Part shown: positions 44,482 through 53,349 of the stretch, piece by piece
Layout: each line of letters begins with the position of its first letter
Numbering within the stretch: the first letter of the stretch is position 1
Assembly (NCBI RefSeq): GCF_025950085.1
Contig: NZ_JAPDDS010000003.1
Location: 124,001 to 188,000, forward strand
Origin: Luteolibacter flavescens
GTDB taxonomy: Bacteria; Verrucomicrobiota; Verrucomicrobiia; Verrucomicrobiales; Akkermansiaceae
Length of the DNA stretch: 64,000 nucleotides
Direction of reading: 5' to 3'
Made by a program: the position numbers and the translations under genes
The notes under the pieces: model-generated
What the model was told of the DNA's origin: nothing
The model's database searches: none
Seen by the model: only the letters and a program-made list of their open reading frames with translations

Positions 44482-45300
44482 ATGCCTGAGCTGCCCGAAG
44501 TCGAAACCACCCGCCGCGGGATCGAGCCTCACCTCGTCGGACAAGCGGTGACGGAGGTGATCGTTCGTCACCGAGGACTGCGGCAACCGGTGTCCGAAAC
44601 GCTCGACTCGATCGCAGGCGAGCGATTCACCGGCGTCACTCGGCGGGCGAAGTATCTCATCCTGACCATGGAAAGCGGTGGCTACCTGCTGATCCACCTC
44701 GGCATGTCCGGCAGCCTCCGCCTCGCCGATCCGTCCGCCGATTTCAAGAAGCACGACCATGTCGCGCTGACCCTTGGCTCCGGGAAGCAGCTCCGCTTCC
44801 ACGATCCGCGGCGCTTCGGGATCTTCCTGCACCTGCCATCGGGAGATCCACAGGCGCACCCTCTCTTGAAAGGCCTGGGGCCGGAACCGCTCGACGCCGG
44901 TTTCACCGCGGCCCATCTCGCGAAGGCCTGCGCGGGTCGGAAGATCGCCATCAAGCTGGCAATCATGGACCCAAAGGTGGTGGTCGGCGTGGGAAACATC
45001 TACGCCAGTGAGGCGCTCTTCCGCGCGGGCATCCGCCCCGCCACCGAGGCGGCGAAGATCACGAGACCGAAACTGGCCAAGCTCGTGGAGGCGATCCGGC
45101 AGGTGCTCACGGACTCCATCGAGCAAGGCGGCACGACCTTGCGGGACTTCCTGAACTCGGACGGTGAGCCCGGCTACTTCCGGCAGTCGCTCTTCGTCTA
45201 CGAGCGGAAGGGTGAGCCGTGCCGCGTGTGCGGCACGGCGATCAACCATGCGGTGATGGGCCAGCGCTCGACCTACTGGTGCCCGAAGTGCCAAAGATAG
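44482..45300 (+). CDS. mutM: Formamidopyrimidine-DNA glycosylase MutM (Fpg)
   Basis: 272 residues from the ATG at 44482, so the mature N-terminal proline nucleophile (P2) follows at MPELPEVETTRRGIEPHLVG; an ATG at 44473 would bury the proline and is rejected. The helix-two-turn-helix region is seen in VGVGNIYASEALFRAGI. The C-terminal zinc finger is complete: CRVCGTAI followed by WCPKCQR. It excises 8-oxoguanine and nicks the abasic site. Confidence 0.96.
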   Translation: MPELPEVETTRRGIEPHLVGQAVTEVIVRHRGLRQPVSETLDSIAGERFTGVTRRAKYLILTMESGGYLLIHLGMSGSLRLADPSADFKKHDHVALTLGSGKQLRFHDPRRFGIFLHLPSGDPQAHPLLKGLGPEPLDAGFTAAHLAKACAGRKIAIKLAIMDPKVVVGVGNIYASEALFRAGIRPATEAAKITRPKLAKLVEAIRQVLTDSIEQGGTTLRDFLNSDGEPGYFRQSLFVYERKGEPCRVCGTAINHAVMGQRSTYWCPKCQR

Positions 45301-45325
45301 GTCGGGACACCGGCCCGCCCGGAGT

Positions 45326-48300
45326 TCACTGCTTCTCGAGGATCAGCCAGCGCATCATGCGCGAGGATCCCACACGCGGGGCGCTGGCGATGATCTTCCC
45401 GCCTTCGATGCGGATCTCGACCCCGGCCTCGGACCAGTTCTTGAGATCGTCCGACCATTGGGCGCGATAGTCCACGTCCGGGCGCTCCACGGGCAGATCC
45501 CGCGAGATCTCGAAGCGCGCGGCATTCACGGTCACTTCGTCGGCGGAAACCGTCGGCTGGGTGGGATCGGTGGAGAAGGCGTACTCCAGTCCATCCGGCA
45601 TGCCGTCTCCATCGGCATCGCCCTCGAAGGAAAGCGTCACCGAAGGATATTCATAGACCTGATAGGCGGCGAAGCCGGTGAGGGCTGCCGAGCTGGAGGT
45701 GGGCGTGACCACGAAGCTCGGCCCCCACGCTCCGGCAGTCGCTCCATTCATCGAGCGAACCCGCAGATGGAGGATCTGCCCGATGACCAGCGGATGGCCT
45801 GCGGAAAACTCGCTCAGGCTGACCGTGGTGGCACCCGGAGACACGGACGTTTCCTTTGACCACAGCACGGGAGACGGCGACGTCACGGTGATGTCATCGA
45901 TCCAGACACCGGACGTCTTGGCATTCCACTTGAGGTTGCTGCCGCTGGAGTTCCGGAGGGCGAAGCGGACCTTCACCGTCTTGCCCGCATACGCGGACAG
46001 GGAAACGCTCTGCTTGGTCACCGCCGAGTCGGCCTTCGTCGTGCCTGGAAGGCTCCAGAGCGAGGTCCAGGTGTCCCCTCCGTTGGTCGAGACTTCGGCA
46101 TGGAGCAGGTTGGTCTTCGCCATCGGACCACGGCGGGTCCAAAATTCAAGGGTGCTGGCAGAGGTCGGGATCGTGTCCCGCTCGATGGTGAAAAGCTCTT
46201 CCGTATCGGTCGTCGTGGCCATCCCGAGCCGGAAGGAGCGGGCACCGCTTTTCCGATAGCCGGCGAGATCGCTGTAGAGCGAGTAAGCCGTGGAAATCTG
46301 GGAGGAGACATGCGGCACGGGAGAAGTCTCCGCGCCCTCGGTCCAGACGCCGCCACCCGGCGCCGACACTTCCAGAAGGTAGGAGGTGGCCTGCGGATCG
46401 GGGATGAAGTCGTAGTTCGCACCGCTGAGGGGCGGCGCACTTGTGCCGCTCAGCTCGAGGACGCCACGTGGGCTGACCACTTTCGCCGCTCCCCACGGGA
46501 ATGCCCTGCCGCCGAGATGGGCACGTGCCCGCAGCCACCAGGTCTGGCCGGAGCTGAGCGTGGTGCCCGCCGTCGCGGAGCTGAAGGTGAAGGACTGGAG
46601 ACCGGACGACTTCACCGAGCCCGATGACTCCAGCCAATCGGATCCGCTCACAGAGATGTCATCAATGAAGATGCCCGTGGGATGGCTCGGATAGTCCTCA
46701 TGCGCGTAGAGCGCGGCCGTCGAGTCCGAGAGATAGTAGCGGAAGCGCACCATGGTCGGCACGCCGACGTGAGCCAGTGGCACGGAGGACGACTGGAAAG
46801 CAGAGTCCCCGCTGCTGCCTGCGCCGGAGATGCTCAGCAGGCTCACCCAGGTGAGGCCGCCATCCGTGGAGCTCTCGACCGCAAGCTTCGACGCCGGGGT
46901 CATGAGGCCGCGGCGATAGTGGAAATTCAGCGTGGCACCATTGCCCGGGAGGATCTCGCGATCCACGCGGAAGAGCTGCCGCGGGACGCCATTGATCAGA
47001 GGATCATAGCGCGTGGGGAAGGTCAGGCGGAATGCCTTCGAACCGCTCTTCGCGTATCCGGAGACAGCCGCATTGAAGGCGTAGGTGGAACTCGTGGAAG
47101 AGATGATCTTCGCGGTCGTGCCATCTTCCGAGCCCTCGGACCAAGTAGCGGCCTTGCGCTGGAACATCCCGGCCTCGATCTGATCAACGCCATTCAAGCC
47201 TCCGACCTGATAGGTTGCACCGCTCGCGACCGGAGAATTCCCCCCGGTGATAACACCGGATTCATTCAGCCGGTTGGGATTGATGAGCGTGACCTGATAG
47301 GTGTATTGCGACGGAACCTTATCACCTTTGATATTAGAAACCGTCACATGGAAGGTGGTATCCGCCGGGAATGACGGAGCCGAAACTGAGGCCGGCACCT
47401 GCCACACGAGCGAATTGTCACCGCTTCCCTCGCGCCTGGAGACCACGGTCACCGGCACCGCTGTCATGGATGAATCGCTCATCGTCACGGTGGCGGAGGA
47501 GAAGTCCGCCTCGGAGTGCGATAGCGACCAGTAGGGGGTATTGTGCCTCGCCGGGAAATAGCCCGCGGCGGGGAAGGCGTGGAAAAGCGGAGCCACGCTG
47601 AAGTCCACCTCGGAGACCTTTGGCACCACGTAGAGCGCATTCGTCGGCGGGAGAACGGAGTTTCCGCTGAAACGTCCGGGGGTATCACCCGTGGCGAAGT
47701 CCGTGGACCAGTGACTCATCAGCCAGCGGCGGTGACCCACGTCCACGTTCCAGTTCGACACGCCGGAAACGTCTTCCTTCACGTAGGAGTCGACCGCGCC
47801 GGGACCGAAGTATCCCAAGGCGAGATTCCCGTTCCTGTTGGCATTCCAAGCGGCGGCGGTCCAGGCGACATTGCTCTGGGCCGGATTGTGATTCATGCCC
47901 GAGGTGCTCGGGTAGTTCCGCACGATCATCAATGCCGAGCGCTGGGCGGCAGCGGCTTTCGTCGTCGAGGCATCGGGCTTGTGGGCATCCGCCGCCTGGA
48001 TATTCACGGTGGAGCCCGAGTTCACCCGCACGTTGGCCGGGACGCCGCAGAGCGCGCGGAAGTAGTTCACCCGACGCTCCACATCGCCGACGAAAGTCGG
48101 CGAGACCGTTCCTTCCGCGCCTGCGGCGGTGGAAGTGAAGTTGCCGGTCCATTCCATCCGGTCCCGGTAGCCTTCGGAGGCGCGGTAGACGGACTGGAAA
48201 TGCGCGACAACGCTGTTGCGGTCCGAGGTGTCAACCTCGAACCCTCGGGTGGGGACCGCACTCGCAGCGGCCAACGTAGCTGCCATGCAGCACGCAGACA

Positions 48301-48343
48301 CGACAGGGAGCGGCCAGATGAATCTGGTCGTTTGGGACAGCAC
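45326..48343 (-). CDS. Large secreted CAP (SCP/PR1) domain protein with repeated beta modules
   Basis: 1005 residues, signal peptide about 1-28. Residues about 80-270 hold a CAP domain: RVNYFRALCGVPANVRVNSG, SGMNHNP, and DVGHRRWLMSHWS, the GHRRW form seen in bacterial CAP proteins. Two similar beta modules follow, at about 390-560 and 660-830; each starts near EGSED/EGAET and has SGSKAFRLTFPT or SGARSFRLGMAT. Both end in IFIDDISV or VWIDDITV, like MAM/carbohydrate-binding folds. The C-terminus has one TSP3-like repeat (DADGDGMPDGLEYAF). It is probably a matrix or adhesion protein. Confidence 0.82.
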   Translation of the reverse strand: MLSQTTRFIWPLPVVSACCMAATLAAASAVPTRGFEVDTSDRNSVVAHFQSVYRASEGYRDRMEWTGNFTSTAAGAEGTVSPTFVGDVERRVNYFRALCGVPANVRVNSGSTVNIQAADAHKPDASTTKAAAAQRSALMIVRNYPSTSGMNHNPAQSNVAWTAAAWNANRNGNLALGYFGPGAVDSYVKEDVSGVSNWNVDVGHRRWLMSHWSTDFATGDTPGRFSGNSVLPPTNALYVVPKVSEVDFSVAPLFHAFPAAGYFPARHNTPYWSLSHSEADFSSATVTMSDSSMTAVPVTVVSRREGSGDNSLVWQVPASVSAPSFPADTTFHVTVSNIKGDKVPSQYTYQVTLINPNRLNESGVITGGNSPVASGATYQVGGLNGVDQIEAGMFQRKAATWSEGSEDGTTAKIISSTSSTYAFNAAVSGYAKSGSKAFRLTFPTRYDPLINGVPRQLFRVDREILPGNGATLNFHYRRGLMTPASKLAVESSTDGGLTWVSLLSISGAGSSGDSAFQSSSVPLAHVGVPTMVRFRYYLSDSTAALYAHEDYPSHPTGIFIDDISVSGSDWLESSGSVKSSGLQSFTFSSATAGTTLSSGQTWWLRARAHLGGRAFPWGAAKVVSPRGVLELSGTSAPPLSGANYDFIPDPQATSYLLEVSAPGGGVWTEGAETSPVPHVSSQISTAYSLYSDLAGYRKSGARSFRLGMATTTDTEELFTIERDTIPTSASTLEFWTRRGPMAKTNLLHAEVSTNGGDTWTSLWSLPGTTKADSAVTKQSVSLSAYAGKTVKVRFALRNSSGSNLKWNAKTSGVWIDDITVTSPSPVLWSKETSVSPGATTVSLSEFSAGHPLVIGQILHLRVRSMNGATAGAWGPSFVVTPTSSSAALTGFAAYQVYEYPSVTLSFEGDADGDGMPDGLEYAFSTDPTQPTVSADEVTVNAARFEISRDLPVERPDVDYRAQWSDDLKNWSEAGVEIRIEGGKIIASAPRVGSSRMMRWLILEKQ

Positions 48344-48421
48344 GCGGCGACCTATATTTAGAAGAAACTAACAATCAATTGTTAATTTCTAAAAAATATC
48401 TACTTACGTAAATCTACACCT

Positions 48422-49141
48422 TCAATATTCATATCGGATCGCCGATATCCCAAAAAAAGCCGCAGTTTCGGCCCGCAAGATAATCTCGCCGAGGCTGGCG
48501 GGCTGAAATCCCCCCTCTATCGCCGATTTTCCCTCTTCCGGGGTGAAGTCCCCTTCCGGCCCGACAAGGAGGATCACGTCCTCCGGGGACTCGACCGACC
48601 GCAGCACCTCGCGCAGCGGACGAGCACCCGGGAAAAGGGACGCGATCACCCGCAGCCCGCCGCCGGACTGCGGCAGCCACTCGGCAAAGCTGCGGGCCGG
48701 TTCCACCACCGGCAGCAGGTCCTGCCCGCATTGCTTGCACGCCTCCAAGGCAACGCGCTGCCACTTGGAGGACTTGCGGTCGGCATCGTCCGCATCCACC
48801 TGCACCACGGTGCGGCGGGTAATGAGCGGCTGGATGGAATGGACGCCGAGTTCCACCGCCTTCTGGACGATGAGGTCCATCGTCTTCCCCTTCGGCACGG
48901 CCTGCGCTAGGTGGATGCGCGGCCGCAACGGGGGACGCTCGACGGTCTCGCCGAGAGCGAGGCGGACCTCGCTTTTCGAGACGTCCTGGATCTCCGCGGA
49001 GGCGGAGTGCCCCGCGCCGTCGAAGACCGTGATACGGTCGCCGCGGCGCAGGCGCATGACCTGCGCGGCGTGCTTTGCCTCGTCGCCGGTGAGGGCGGGA
49101 GCACCGCCCCAGCATTCCGGTGGGAGGAAGAAGCGCGCCAT
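48422..49141 (-). CDS. rsmE: 16S rRNA (uracil1498-N3)-methyltransferase RsmE
   Basis: 239 residues. SPOUT-family features: an N-terminal PUA-like part with GDEAKHAAQVMRLRRGDRIT, then KTMDLIVQKAVELGVHSIQP, and the knotted SAM site LLVGPEGDFTPEEGKSAIEG plus LGEIILRAETAAFFGI. It methylates U1498 in the 3' minor domain of 16S rRNA. It is ten bases downstream of dnaJ on the same strand, so grpE-dnaJ-rsmE form an operon. Confidence 0.95.
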   Translation of the reverse strand: MARFFLPPECWGGAPALTGDEAKHAAQVMRLRRGDRITVFDGAGHSASAEIQDVSKSEVRLALGETVERPPLRPRIHLAQAVPKGKTMDLIVQKAVELGVHSIQPLITRRTVVQVDADDADRKSSKWQRVALEACKQCGQDLLPVVEPARSFAEWLPQSGGGLRVIASLFPGARPLREVLRSVESPEDVILLVGPEGDFTPEEGKSAIEGGFQPASLGEIILRAETAAFFGISAIRYEY

Positions 49142-49150
49142 GCCGGGAGG

Positions 49151-50290
49151 TCAGAGATCGAAGAAGCGGCGGGCCTTCTGGAAGAAGCCCTCCTGCATCG
49201 GCGAATTGTGCTGGCCGATCGACTCGGAGAAGGCGCGGAGCTTTTCCTGCTGCTCGCCACTCAGCTTCGTTGGCACCTCGACCTGCACGCGGACGTGGAG
49301 GTCGCCCTTCTTGCCCCCGGAGAGGGCGGGCATGCCGCGCTCGCGGAGACGGAAGAGCGTGCCACCCTGCGTACCGGCAGGGATGCGGATGGAGGCCTTG
49401 CCATCGAGCGTGGGCACTTCCAACTCGCCGCTGAGGGCTGCAGTGCTGAAGGGCATTGGCACCTCGCAGAAGAGGTCATTCCCTTCCCGCTCGAAAACAT
49501 CGTGCGCCTTCACATGGAGGAAGACGTAGAGATCACCCGCCGCGCCGCCGCGGACGCCCGAGTCACCATTGCCCGTGGAGCGCAGGCGCGTGCCATCCTC
49601 CACCCCGGCCGGGATGCGGATCTTGATGCGGCTGGTCTTGTGCGTGCGGCCATCGCCACCGCAATTGCCACAGGGATCGGCCACCGATTCCCCGGCGCCG
49701 CGGCACTCGGGACAGGTGGTCTGCTGGATGAAAATGCCGGCCTGGCGGGCAACGACGCCGCGTCCGCCGCAGGTGGTGCAGGCCTTCGTGCCGCCGCCGC
49801 TCTTCGAGCCGCTGGCGTGGCAGGTGCCGCACGCGCCGTAGTGCTCGATCTCGAGCTCCTTCTCCGCGCCGCGGGCCGCTTCCTCCAGCGTGATCTCCAG
49901 ATCGTACCGCAGGTCGCTGCCGCGCTGCTTGCCGGAACGCTGGCGACGACCGCCGCCGAAGAACTCCTCGAAGCCGCCACCGAAAGCGCTGCCGAAGACC
50001 TGCGAGAACAGGTCCATGGGATCGTGGAAGCCACCGCCGCCTCCCCCGCCCCCGCCGCCACCACCGAAGGCGGCATGGCCGAAGCGATCGTAGGCAGCGC
50101 GCTTGTCCGCGTCGCTCAGGGCCTCATAGGCCTCGCCGAGCTCCTTGAATTTCTCCTCGGCCTCGTGGTCCCCCGGGTTCTTGTCCGGGTGGAATTTCAC
50201 CGCGAGCTTGCGGTAGGCCTTCTTGATTTCCTCCGCACTCGCGTCGCGGGAGACGCCGAGGATTTCGTAGTAATCGCGTTTTGACGCCAT
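49151..50290 (-). CDS. dnaJ: Molecular chaperone DnaJ
   Basis: 379 residues. J domain at 1-70 with the HPD motif ([18 protein letters not shown]). A Gly-rich linker near 76-90 is a run of about a dozen glycines. The zinc-binding region (about 145-215) has four Cys-x-x-Cys-x-Gly-type repeats, for example [16 protein letters not shown] and CGNCGGDG. Substrate-binding and dimerisation domains follow. DnaJ stimulates DnaK ATPase. It sits between grpE and rsmE; dnaK is not in the window. Confidence 0.96.
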   Translation of the reverse strand: MASKRDYYEILGVSRDASAEEIKKAYRKLAVKFHPDKNPGDHEAEEKFKELGEAYEALSDADKRAAYDRFGHAAFGGGGGGGGGGGGFHDPMDLFSQVFGSAFGGGFEEFFGGGRRQRSGKQRGSDLRYDLEITLEEAARGAEKELEIEHYGACGTCHASGSKSGGGTKACTTCGGRGVVARQAGIFIQQTTCPECRGAGESVADPCGNCGGDGRTHKTSRIKIRIPAGVEDGTRLRSTGNGDSGVRGGAAGDLYVFLHVKAHDVFEREGNDLFCEVPMPFSTAALSGELEVPTLDGKASIRIPAGTQGGTLFRLRERGMPALSGGKKGDLHVRVQVEVPTKLSGEQQEKLRAFSESIGQHNSPMQEGFFQKARRFFDL

Positions 50291-50292
50291 CT

Positions 50293-50844
50293 TCAGCCTT
50301 CCTCTCCGTCGGTTTCCGGGGATGCCACCTTGCCCACCACCACCACGGCGGGGCGCAGCAGGCGGTCGCGCAGCATGAAGCCGCGGCGGTTCACGCGCAG
50401 CACCTTGCCGTCCTGCTCGGCGGCGCAGTCTTCCTGCGAGATCGCCTCGTGGACATTCGGATCGAAGACCTTGCCCTCTGCCGGGATCTCCGTGACGCCC
50501 TGGGCAGACAGGAAGTCATTCAATTGGCGGCGGACCATGTCCATGCCGATGTAGATCATCGAGCTCTTGTCCTGGGCGGCGGCCATCATGCCCATCTCGA
50601 AGTTGTCGATGACGGGCATCAGGTCCTCGAGCAGGCCCTGGTTGGCATAGCGCATCGCCTCCTCGCGTTCGCGGGCGGAGCGCTTGCGGAAATTGTCCAG
50701 ATCTGCAGCCGTGCGGACTGCCAGCTCCTTCCACTTGAGCACGTCCGCCTCCAGCTCGGAGTAGGGGTCGGTGTCGGCGGGGGTGCCATCGGGGAGTTCA
50801 TCCTCCACGCCGGCAGCCGTATCCTTTTCGTCCTCGGGAATCAT
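50293..50844 (-). CDS. grpE: Nucleotide exchange factor GrpE
   Basis: 183 residues from the ATG at 50844, preceded by AGGAAG 10 bases upstream; a longer frame to 50946 overlaps the toxin gene and is rejected. A coiled-coil N-half ([20 protein letters not shown] and [15 protein letters not shown]) leads to a beta-rich C-domain with [11 protein letters not shown]. GrpE releases ADP from DnaK. The dnaJ start follows its stop by two bases, so they are cotranscribed. Confidence 0.95.
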   Translation of the reverse strand: MIPEDEKDTAAGVEDELPDGTPADTDPYSELEADVLKWKELAVRTAADLDNFRKRSAREREEAMRYANQGLLEDLMPVIDNFEMGMMAAAQDKSSMIYIGMDMVRRQLNDFLSAQGVTEIPAEGKVFDPNVHEAISQEDCAAEQDGKVLRVNRRGFMLRDRLLRPAVVVVGKVASPETDGEEG

Positions 50845-50929
50845 ATGCGCCGCTTCCTGCCACTCCCCGGGCGGATCGTCAACGGTTGCTTCTGCCCGGG
50901 AGTCCTGTCGAAACCGTCTTCTCGCCAGA

Positions 50930-51217
50930 TCAATAGATGTCTCCACGCGGCCCGACCGCTTGGATCAGGATCAGCAGAAACCCTGCTCCTGGGGCCAATT
51001 CCGGATCAGGAGCGATGGCAAAGATCGCGCGATACGAACCAATCCTCATCCGCCAACTCCCAGCCCAGTCACCTTTCATCGCCTTCACGTGCTGGTGGGA
51101 CGTGGGATCAGGCAAAGCCGCGAGTTCCTCGAACGCACCGAAAATCTGGCGCACGCGATCTTGGGGAATCCGTCGCAACGAACGGACGGCACTGCGAGTC
51201 AGCTCGATCCTGTGCAT
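50930..51217 (-). CDS. RelE/ParE-superfamily toxin
   Basis: 95 residues. The start MHRIELTRSAVRSLRRIP and the DWAGSWRMRIGSYRAIFAI segment are typical of RelE/ParE-fold toxins, which cleave mRNA on the ribosome or poison gyrase. It starts exactly at the last base of the upstream antitoxin gene (TGATG overlap). It is the second gene of the pair, in the same direction as grpE. Confidence 0.85.
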   Translation of the reverse strand: MHRIELTRSAVRSLRRIPQDRVRQIFGAFEELAALPDPTSHQHVKAMKGDWAGSWRMRIGSYRAIFAIAPDPELAPGAGFLLILIQAVGPRGDIY

Positions 51218-51465
51218 CAGAGGCCGAGTTGCCGCTTGGCCTCATCAAGTCCGACGAAATTGTCGTTCCTCTTCTCCGCGAGATCGCGACGGGAGCCCTC
51301 GATGGCGTCCTTTTCTTCCGACGTCAGATCGAGTCCGTAGGTCTCAACGAAATCGATGAAATCCTCGTAGGGAATCACCACTTCGAGCGGCTTCCCGTTC
51401 CGGTCGTATCTGACGCTTTTCTGTAAAATGGCTTCCGCCGTCACATCGTGAGGATAGCCTCTCAT
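51217..51465 (-). CDS. Antitoxin partner of the RelE/ParE-type toxin
   Basis: About 82 residues from the ATG at 51465. Other starts in the frame are possible (ATG 51510 and GTG 51444, the latter giving MTAEAILQKSVRYDRNGKPL). The protein has an N-terminal KPLEVVIPYEDFIDFVETYG and a charged, helical C-terminus ending EAKRQLGL, as expected for an antitoxin that wraps the toxin. The stop shares a base with the toxin start, so the pair is translationally coupled. It probably autorepresses. Confidence 0.8.
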   Translation of the reverse strand: MRGYPHDVTAEAILQKSVRYDRNGKPLEVVIPYEDFIDFVETYGLDLTSEEKDAIEGSRRDLAEKRNDNFVGLDEAKRQLGL

Positions 51466-51577
51466 CGGGTGATTGCGAGCCAGAAGGTGCAGGCGCGGGT
51501 TTGAAATCATGCGCCCCGAATAGTCACACCTTCTCGCTTGGCCGGGGCGGGTTTTCCGCGGAGAGTCGGGGCGTCCC

Positions 51578-52372
51578 ATGCCTTCCGACTGCCGGATTTC
51601 CGATTCACCGCTGACCGAACAAGACGTGCGCGACATCGTCCGCCTGCTCGGAGAAGTGATCGCGGCGTCGGGTGGCTTCCCTGAAAAGCGCCGGCTGCTG
51701 ATGGACGGCCTATGCGGGCTGGTGAATGCCTCGAGCTGGGCCTGGTGCATGGCGGAATTCGACCCGGACAAGCCGCCGTCCTTCATCGGCTTCGAGCATG
51801 GCGGCTGGGGCGAGGAACGCTTCGCCCGCTACATTGAAGCGATGAATCACCCGGAAATGGAGGAAATCACCCGCCCGTCCTCCATCGAGCTGAAGGAACG
51901 CGGCACCCACCTGACCCGGACCCAGCGGCAGCTCGACCCATTCATGCGGTTGGAAAGCTCCGAGGCCGGGAAATTCTGGGCAAAAGCGGACATCGGCTCG
52001 CTGCTGATCTCCCAGCGGCCCATGGACGGCGGCGGGATCTCCGGGGTCGCGGTCTATCGCCGCTTCGGCGAGGCACATTTCGATGAACGGGAGGCACGGA
52101 TCGCCCACATCATCCTCAGCGAGGTGGCGTGGCTGCATTTCCAGTCTTTCCCGGACGAGCCGACCCGGGAGATCGCCCGGCTCTACCCGCGCCACCGCAC
52201 CGTGATGAACCTGCTCTGCGAAGGCTGGGGCCGGAAGCGTATCGCCGACCACCTCGGCCTGAGCGTCAATACCGTCCACGGCTACTCGAAGGTCATCTTC
52301 CGCCACTTCAGCGTCCATTCCCAAGCGGAACTGGTCAGCCGGATGACCAAGGGCGACGGCGGCGACCGCTGA
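51578..52372 (+). CDS. LuxR-type transcriptional regulator
   Basis: 264 residues. The C-terminal 60 residues hold the LuxR/FixJ helix-turn-helix: LLCEGWGRKRIADHLGLSVN then TVHGYSKVIFRHFSVHSQAE. The N-terminal 190 residues are a GAF- or PAS-like sensor; RPMDGGGISGVAVYRRFGEA matches the end of such a fold. The frame is divergent from the antitoxin. The next gene is far away and on the other strand, so the target is unknown. Confidence 0.88.
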   Translation: MPSDCRISDSPLTEQDVRDIVRLLGEVIAASGGFPEKRRLLMDGLCGLVNASSWAWCMAEFDPDKPPSFIGFEHGGWGEERFARYIEAMNHPEMEEITRPSSIELKERGTHLTRTQRQLDPFMRLESSEAGKFWAKADIGSLLISQRPMDGGGISGVAVYRRFGEAHFDEREARIAHIILSEVAWLHFQSFPDEPTREIARLYPRHRTVMNLLCEGWGRKRIADHLGLSVNTVHGYSKVIFRHFSVHSQAELVSRMTKGDGGDR

Positions 52373-52405
52373 CCGGGACGGACCGACACCCCGCATTTGG
52401 GTACT

Positions 52406-52426
52406 AGTAGGAAACATCCTCCTACT
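52406..52426. repeat. 7-bp inverted repeat near the LuxR 3' end
   Basis: AGTAGGA (52406-52412) pairs with TCCTACT (52420-52426) around an AACATCC loop, 33 bases after the LuxR stop codon. It is not followed by a T-run. Confidence 0.7.
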
Positions 52427-52443
52427 GCAATATTCCAAGGCGA

Positions 52444-52519
52444 ACCGGGCCTGTCTGGCAACCTTCCTTCCCCTTGCCTCGCTCATGACAAGCTGGCTTT
52501 CCCGCCCGACAGGCCCGGT
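52444..52519. repeat. 12-bp perfect inverted repeat with a 52-base loop
   Basis: ACCGGGCCTGTC (52444-52455) and GACAGGCCCGGT (52508-52519) are exact reverse complements. Twelve matched GC-rich bases at such distance are unlikely by chance. This could be a folded RNA 3' end, a regulator site pair, or the ends of a small element. Confidence 0.75.
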
Positions 52520-52556
52520 CGCTCGATTTCCCCTTTGTTGTGAGGTCGCATCTCAT

Positions 52557-52578
52557 CGGATAAGACGCCGATTATCCG
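52557..52578. repeat. 7-bp inverted repeat CGGATAA/TTATCCG
   Basis: CGGATAA (52557-52563) and TTATCCG (52572-52578), with an eight-base spacer. Palindromes of this size are typical operator shapes for dimeric regulators, but no gene is close enough to assign. Confidence 0.55.
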
Positions 52579-52700
52579 AGTGCAGAAAGATGCGTTCGCG
52601 GCTAGCCACGTCTTACTGAATGGCACGCCGACGGGAATTGAAGAGCATTGCGAGCGGTCTCGCTGCTTTTTGCGTAAGCCGCATCCGGATGTCTCTTCAT

Positions 52701-52722
52701 GTTTTTCGCCAAAGCGAAAAAC
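52701..52722. repeat. 9-bp hairpin in the AT-rich stretch
   Basis: GTTTTTCGC (52701-52709) pairs with GCGAAAAAC (52714-52722) around a CAAA loop. The T-run is inside the stem, so on the minus strand it could also end transcription from the orphan gene, 70 bases beyond its stop codon. Confidence 0.6.
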
Positions 52723-52794
52723 TCAAAAATTTGCGTTTAATTAACAAATTTCACTATATTCGGCCCTTCGCGACGCTCACGTCCATGAGCCTAG

Positions 52795-53349
52795 TCATTT
52801 CTCGCTAGACTTATTAAACGGCTCGAAGCGACGCGGCCTACCTAGCACCTCAAAGTAAACTTTTGAGCCTGGATTCCAGAAAGCACGATACTTCTCTGCA
52901 AATTCTTCTGGAGTGATCGAGTCATGCAGTGTCACGGTCCACCACTGGCCTCGCTTTTTCACCCTACTCCCCCCCACTCCGACGATTCCATGCCGCCTCC
53001 ACCCGAACATATGATCACCACAACGTTTCAACAAAAATTCCTCAAATTCGATATTCTTAGAATCTGAACCCCCTCTCTGCCATTCATACTGGGGATCAAC
53101 AGAACTCAACATATCCTCTTGAGTAAATTGATCGGGCGTCCAGAAACCCAGATTGTAGCTATTTTCCGTGTAAAGGTTTTCTTTCCCATCAGGAGTAGCC
53201 ACAAGCGTGGAAATCGCTCGGCGATGATTATCAGGGGCATACCCAACATAATAGACCAGCCCACCCAAGCAAAGAGCAAGCATGATAAGGAAGCTGGCAA
53301 ATTGAAGCCGATTTGAGGGCCAAAGTGAGAAGCCATTGTAATTTTCCAT
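52795..53349 (-). CDS. Orphan membrane-anchored protein
   Basis: 184 residues from the ATG at 53349; the frame extends to 53403. One transmembrane helix lies at about 15-35 (LQFASFLIMLALCLGGLVYY). The outside part is Asp/Glu/Arg/Trp-rich, with FWTPDQFTQEDMLSSVDPQY and a W-x-R-R-HGIVGV segment. No family is recognised. Codon and base use are clearly AT-richer than neighbours, suggesting transfer. It lies in the low-GC island. Confidence 0.6.
   Translation of the reverse strand: MENYNGFSLWPSNRLQFASFLIMLALCLGGLVYYVGYAPDNHRRAISTLVATPDGKENLYTENSYNLGFWTPDQFTQEDMLSSVDPQYEWQRGGSDSKNIEFEEFLLKRCGDHMFGWRRHGIVGVGGSRVKKRGQWWTVTLHDSITPEEFAEKYRAFWNPGSKVYFEVLGRPRRFEPFNKSSEK

Larger units (their letters stand above)
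52373..52794. other. Hairpin-rich gene-free stretch after the LuxR gene
   Basis: This 422-base gap has no convincing gene. It starts GC-rich and becomes AT-rich (ending with a TTTAATTAACAAATTTCAC-like run). Four perfect inverted repeats lie in it, listed separately at 52406, 52444, 52557 and 52701. The short plus-strand frame at 52620-52808 has no protein-like features. It may be a control region for unknown genes, or a scar left by a mobile element. Confidence 0.6.

Noticed and set aside
50844-50946. N-terminal extension of grpE to 50946
   Set aside because: It overlaps the toxin gene, while the ATG at 50844 has a ribosome site and matches the family start.
50281-51426. 381-residue plus-strand frame opposite grpE, the toxin and the antitoxin
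   Set aside because: The minus-strand genes have recognisable families and overlaps; this frame does not.
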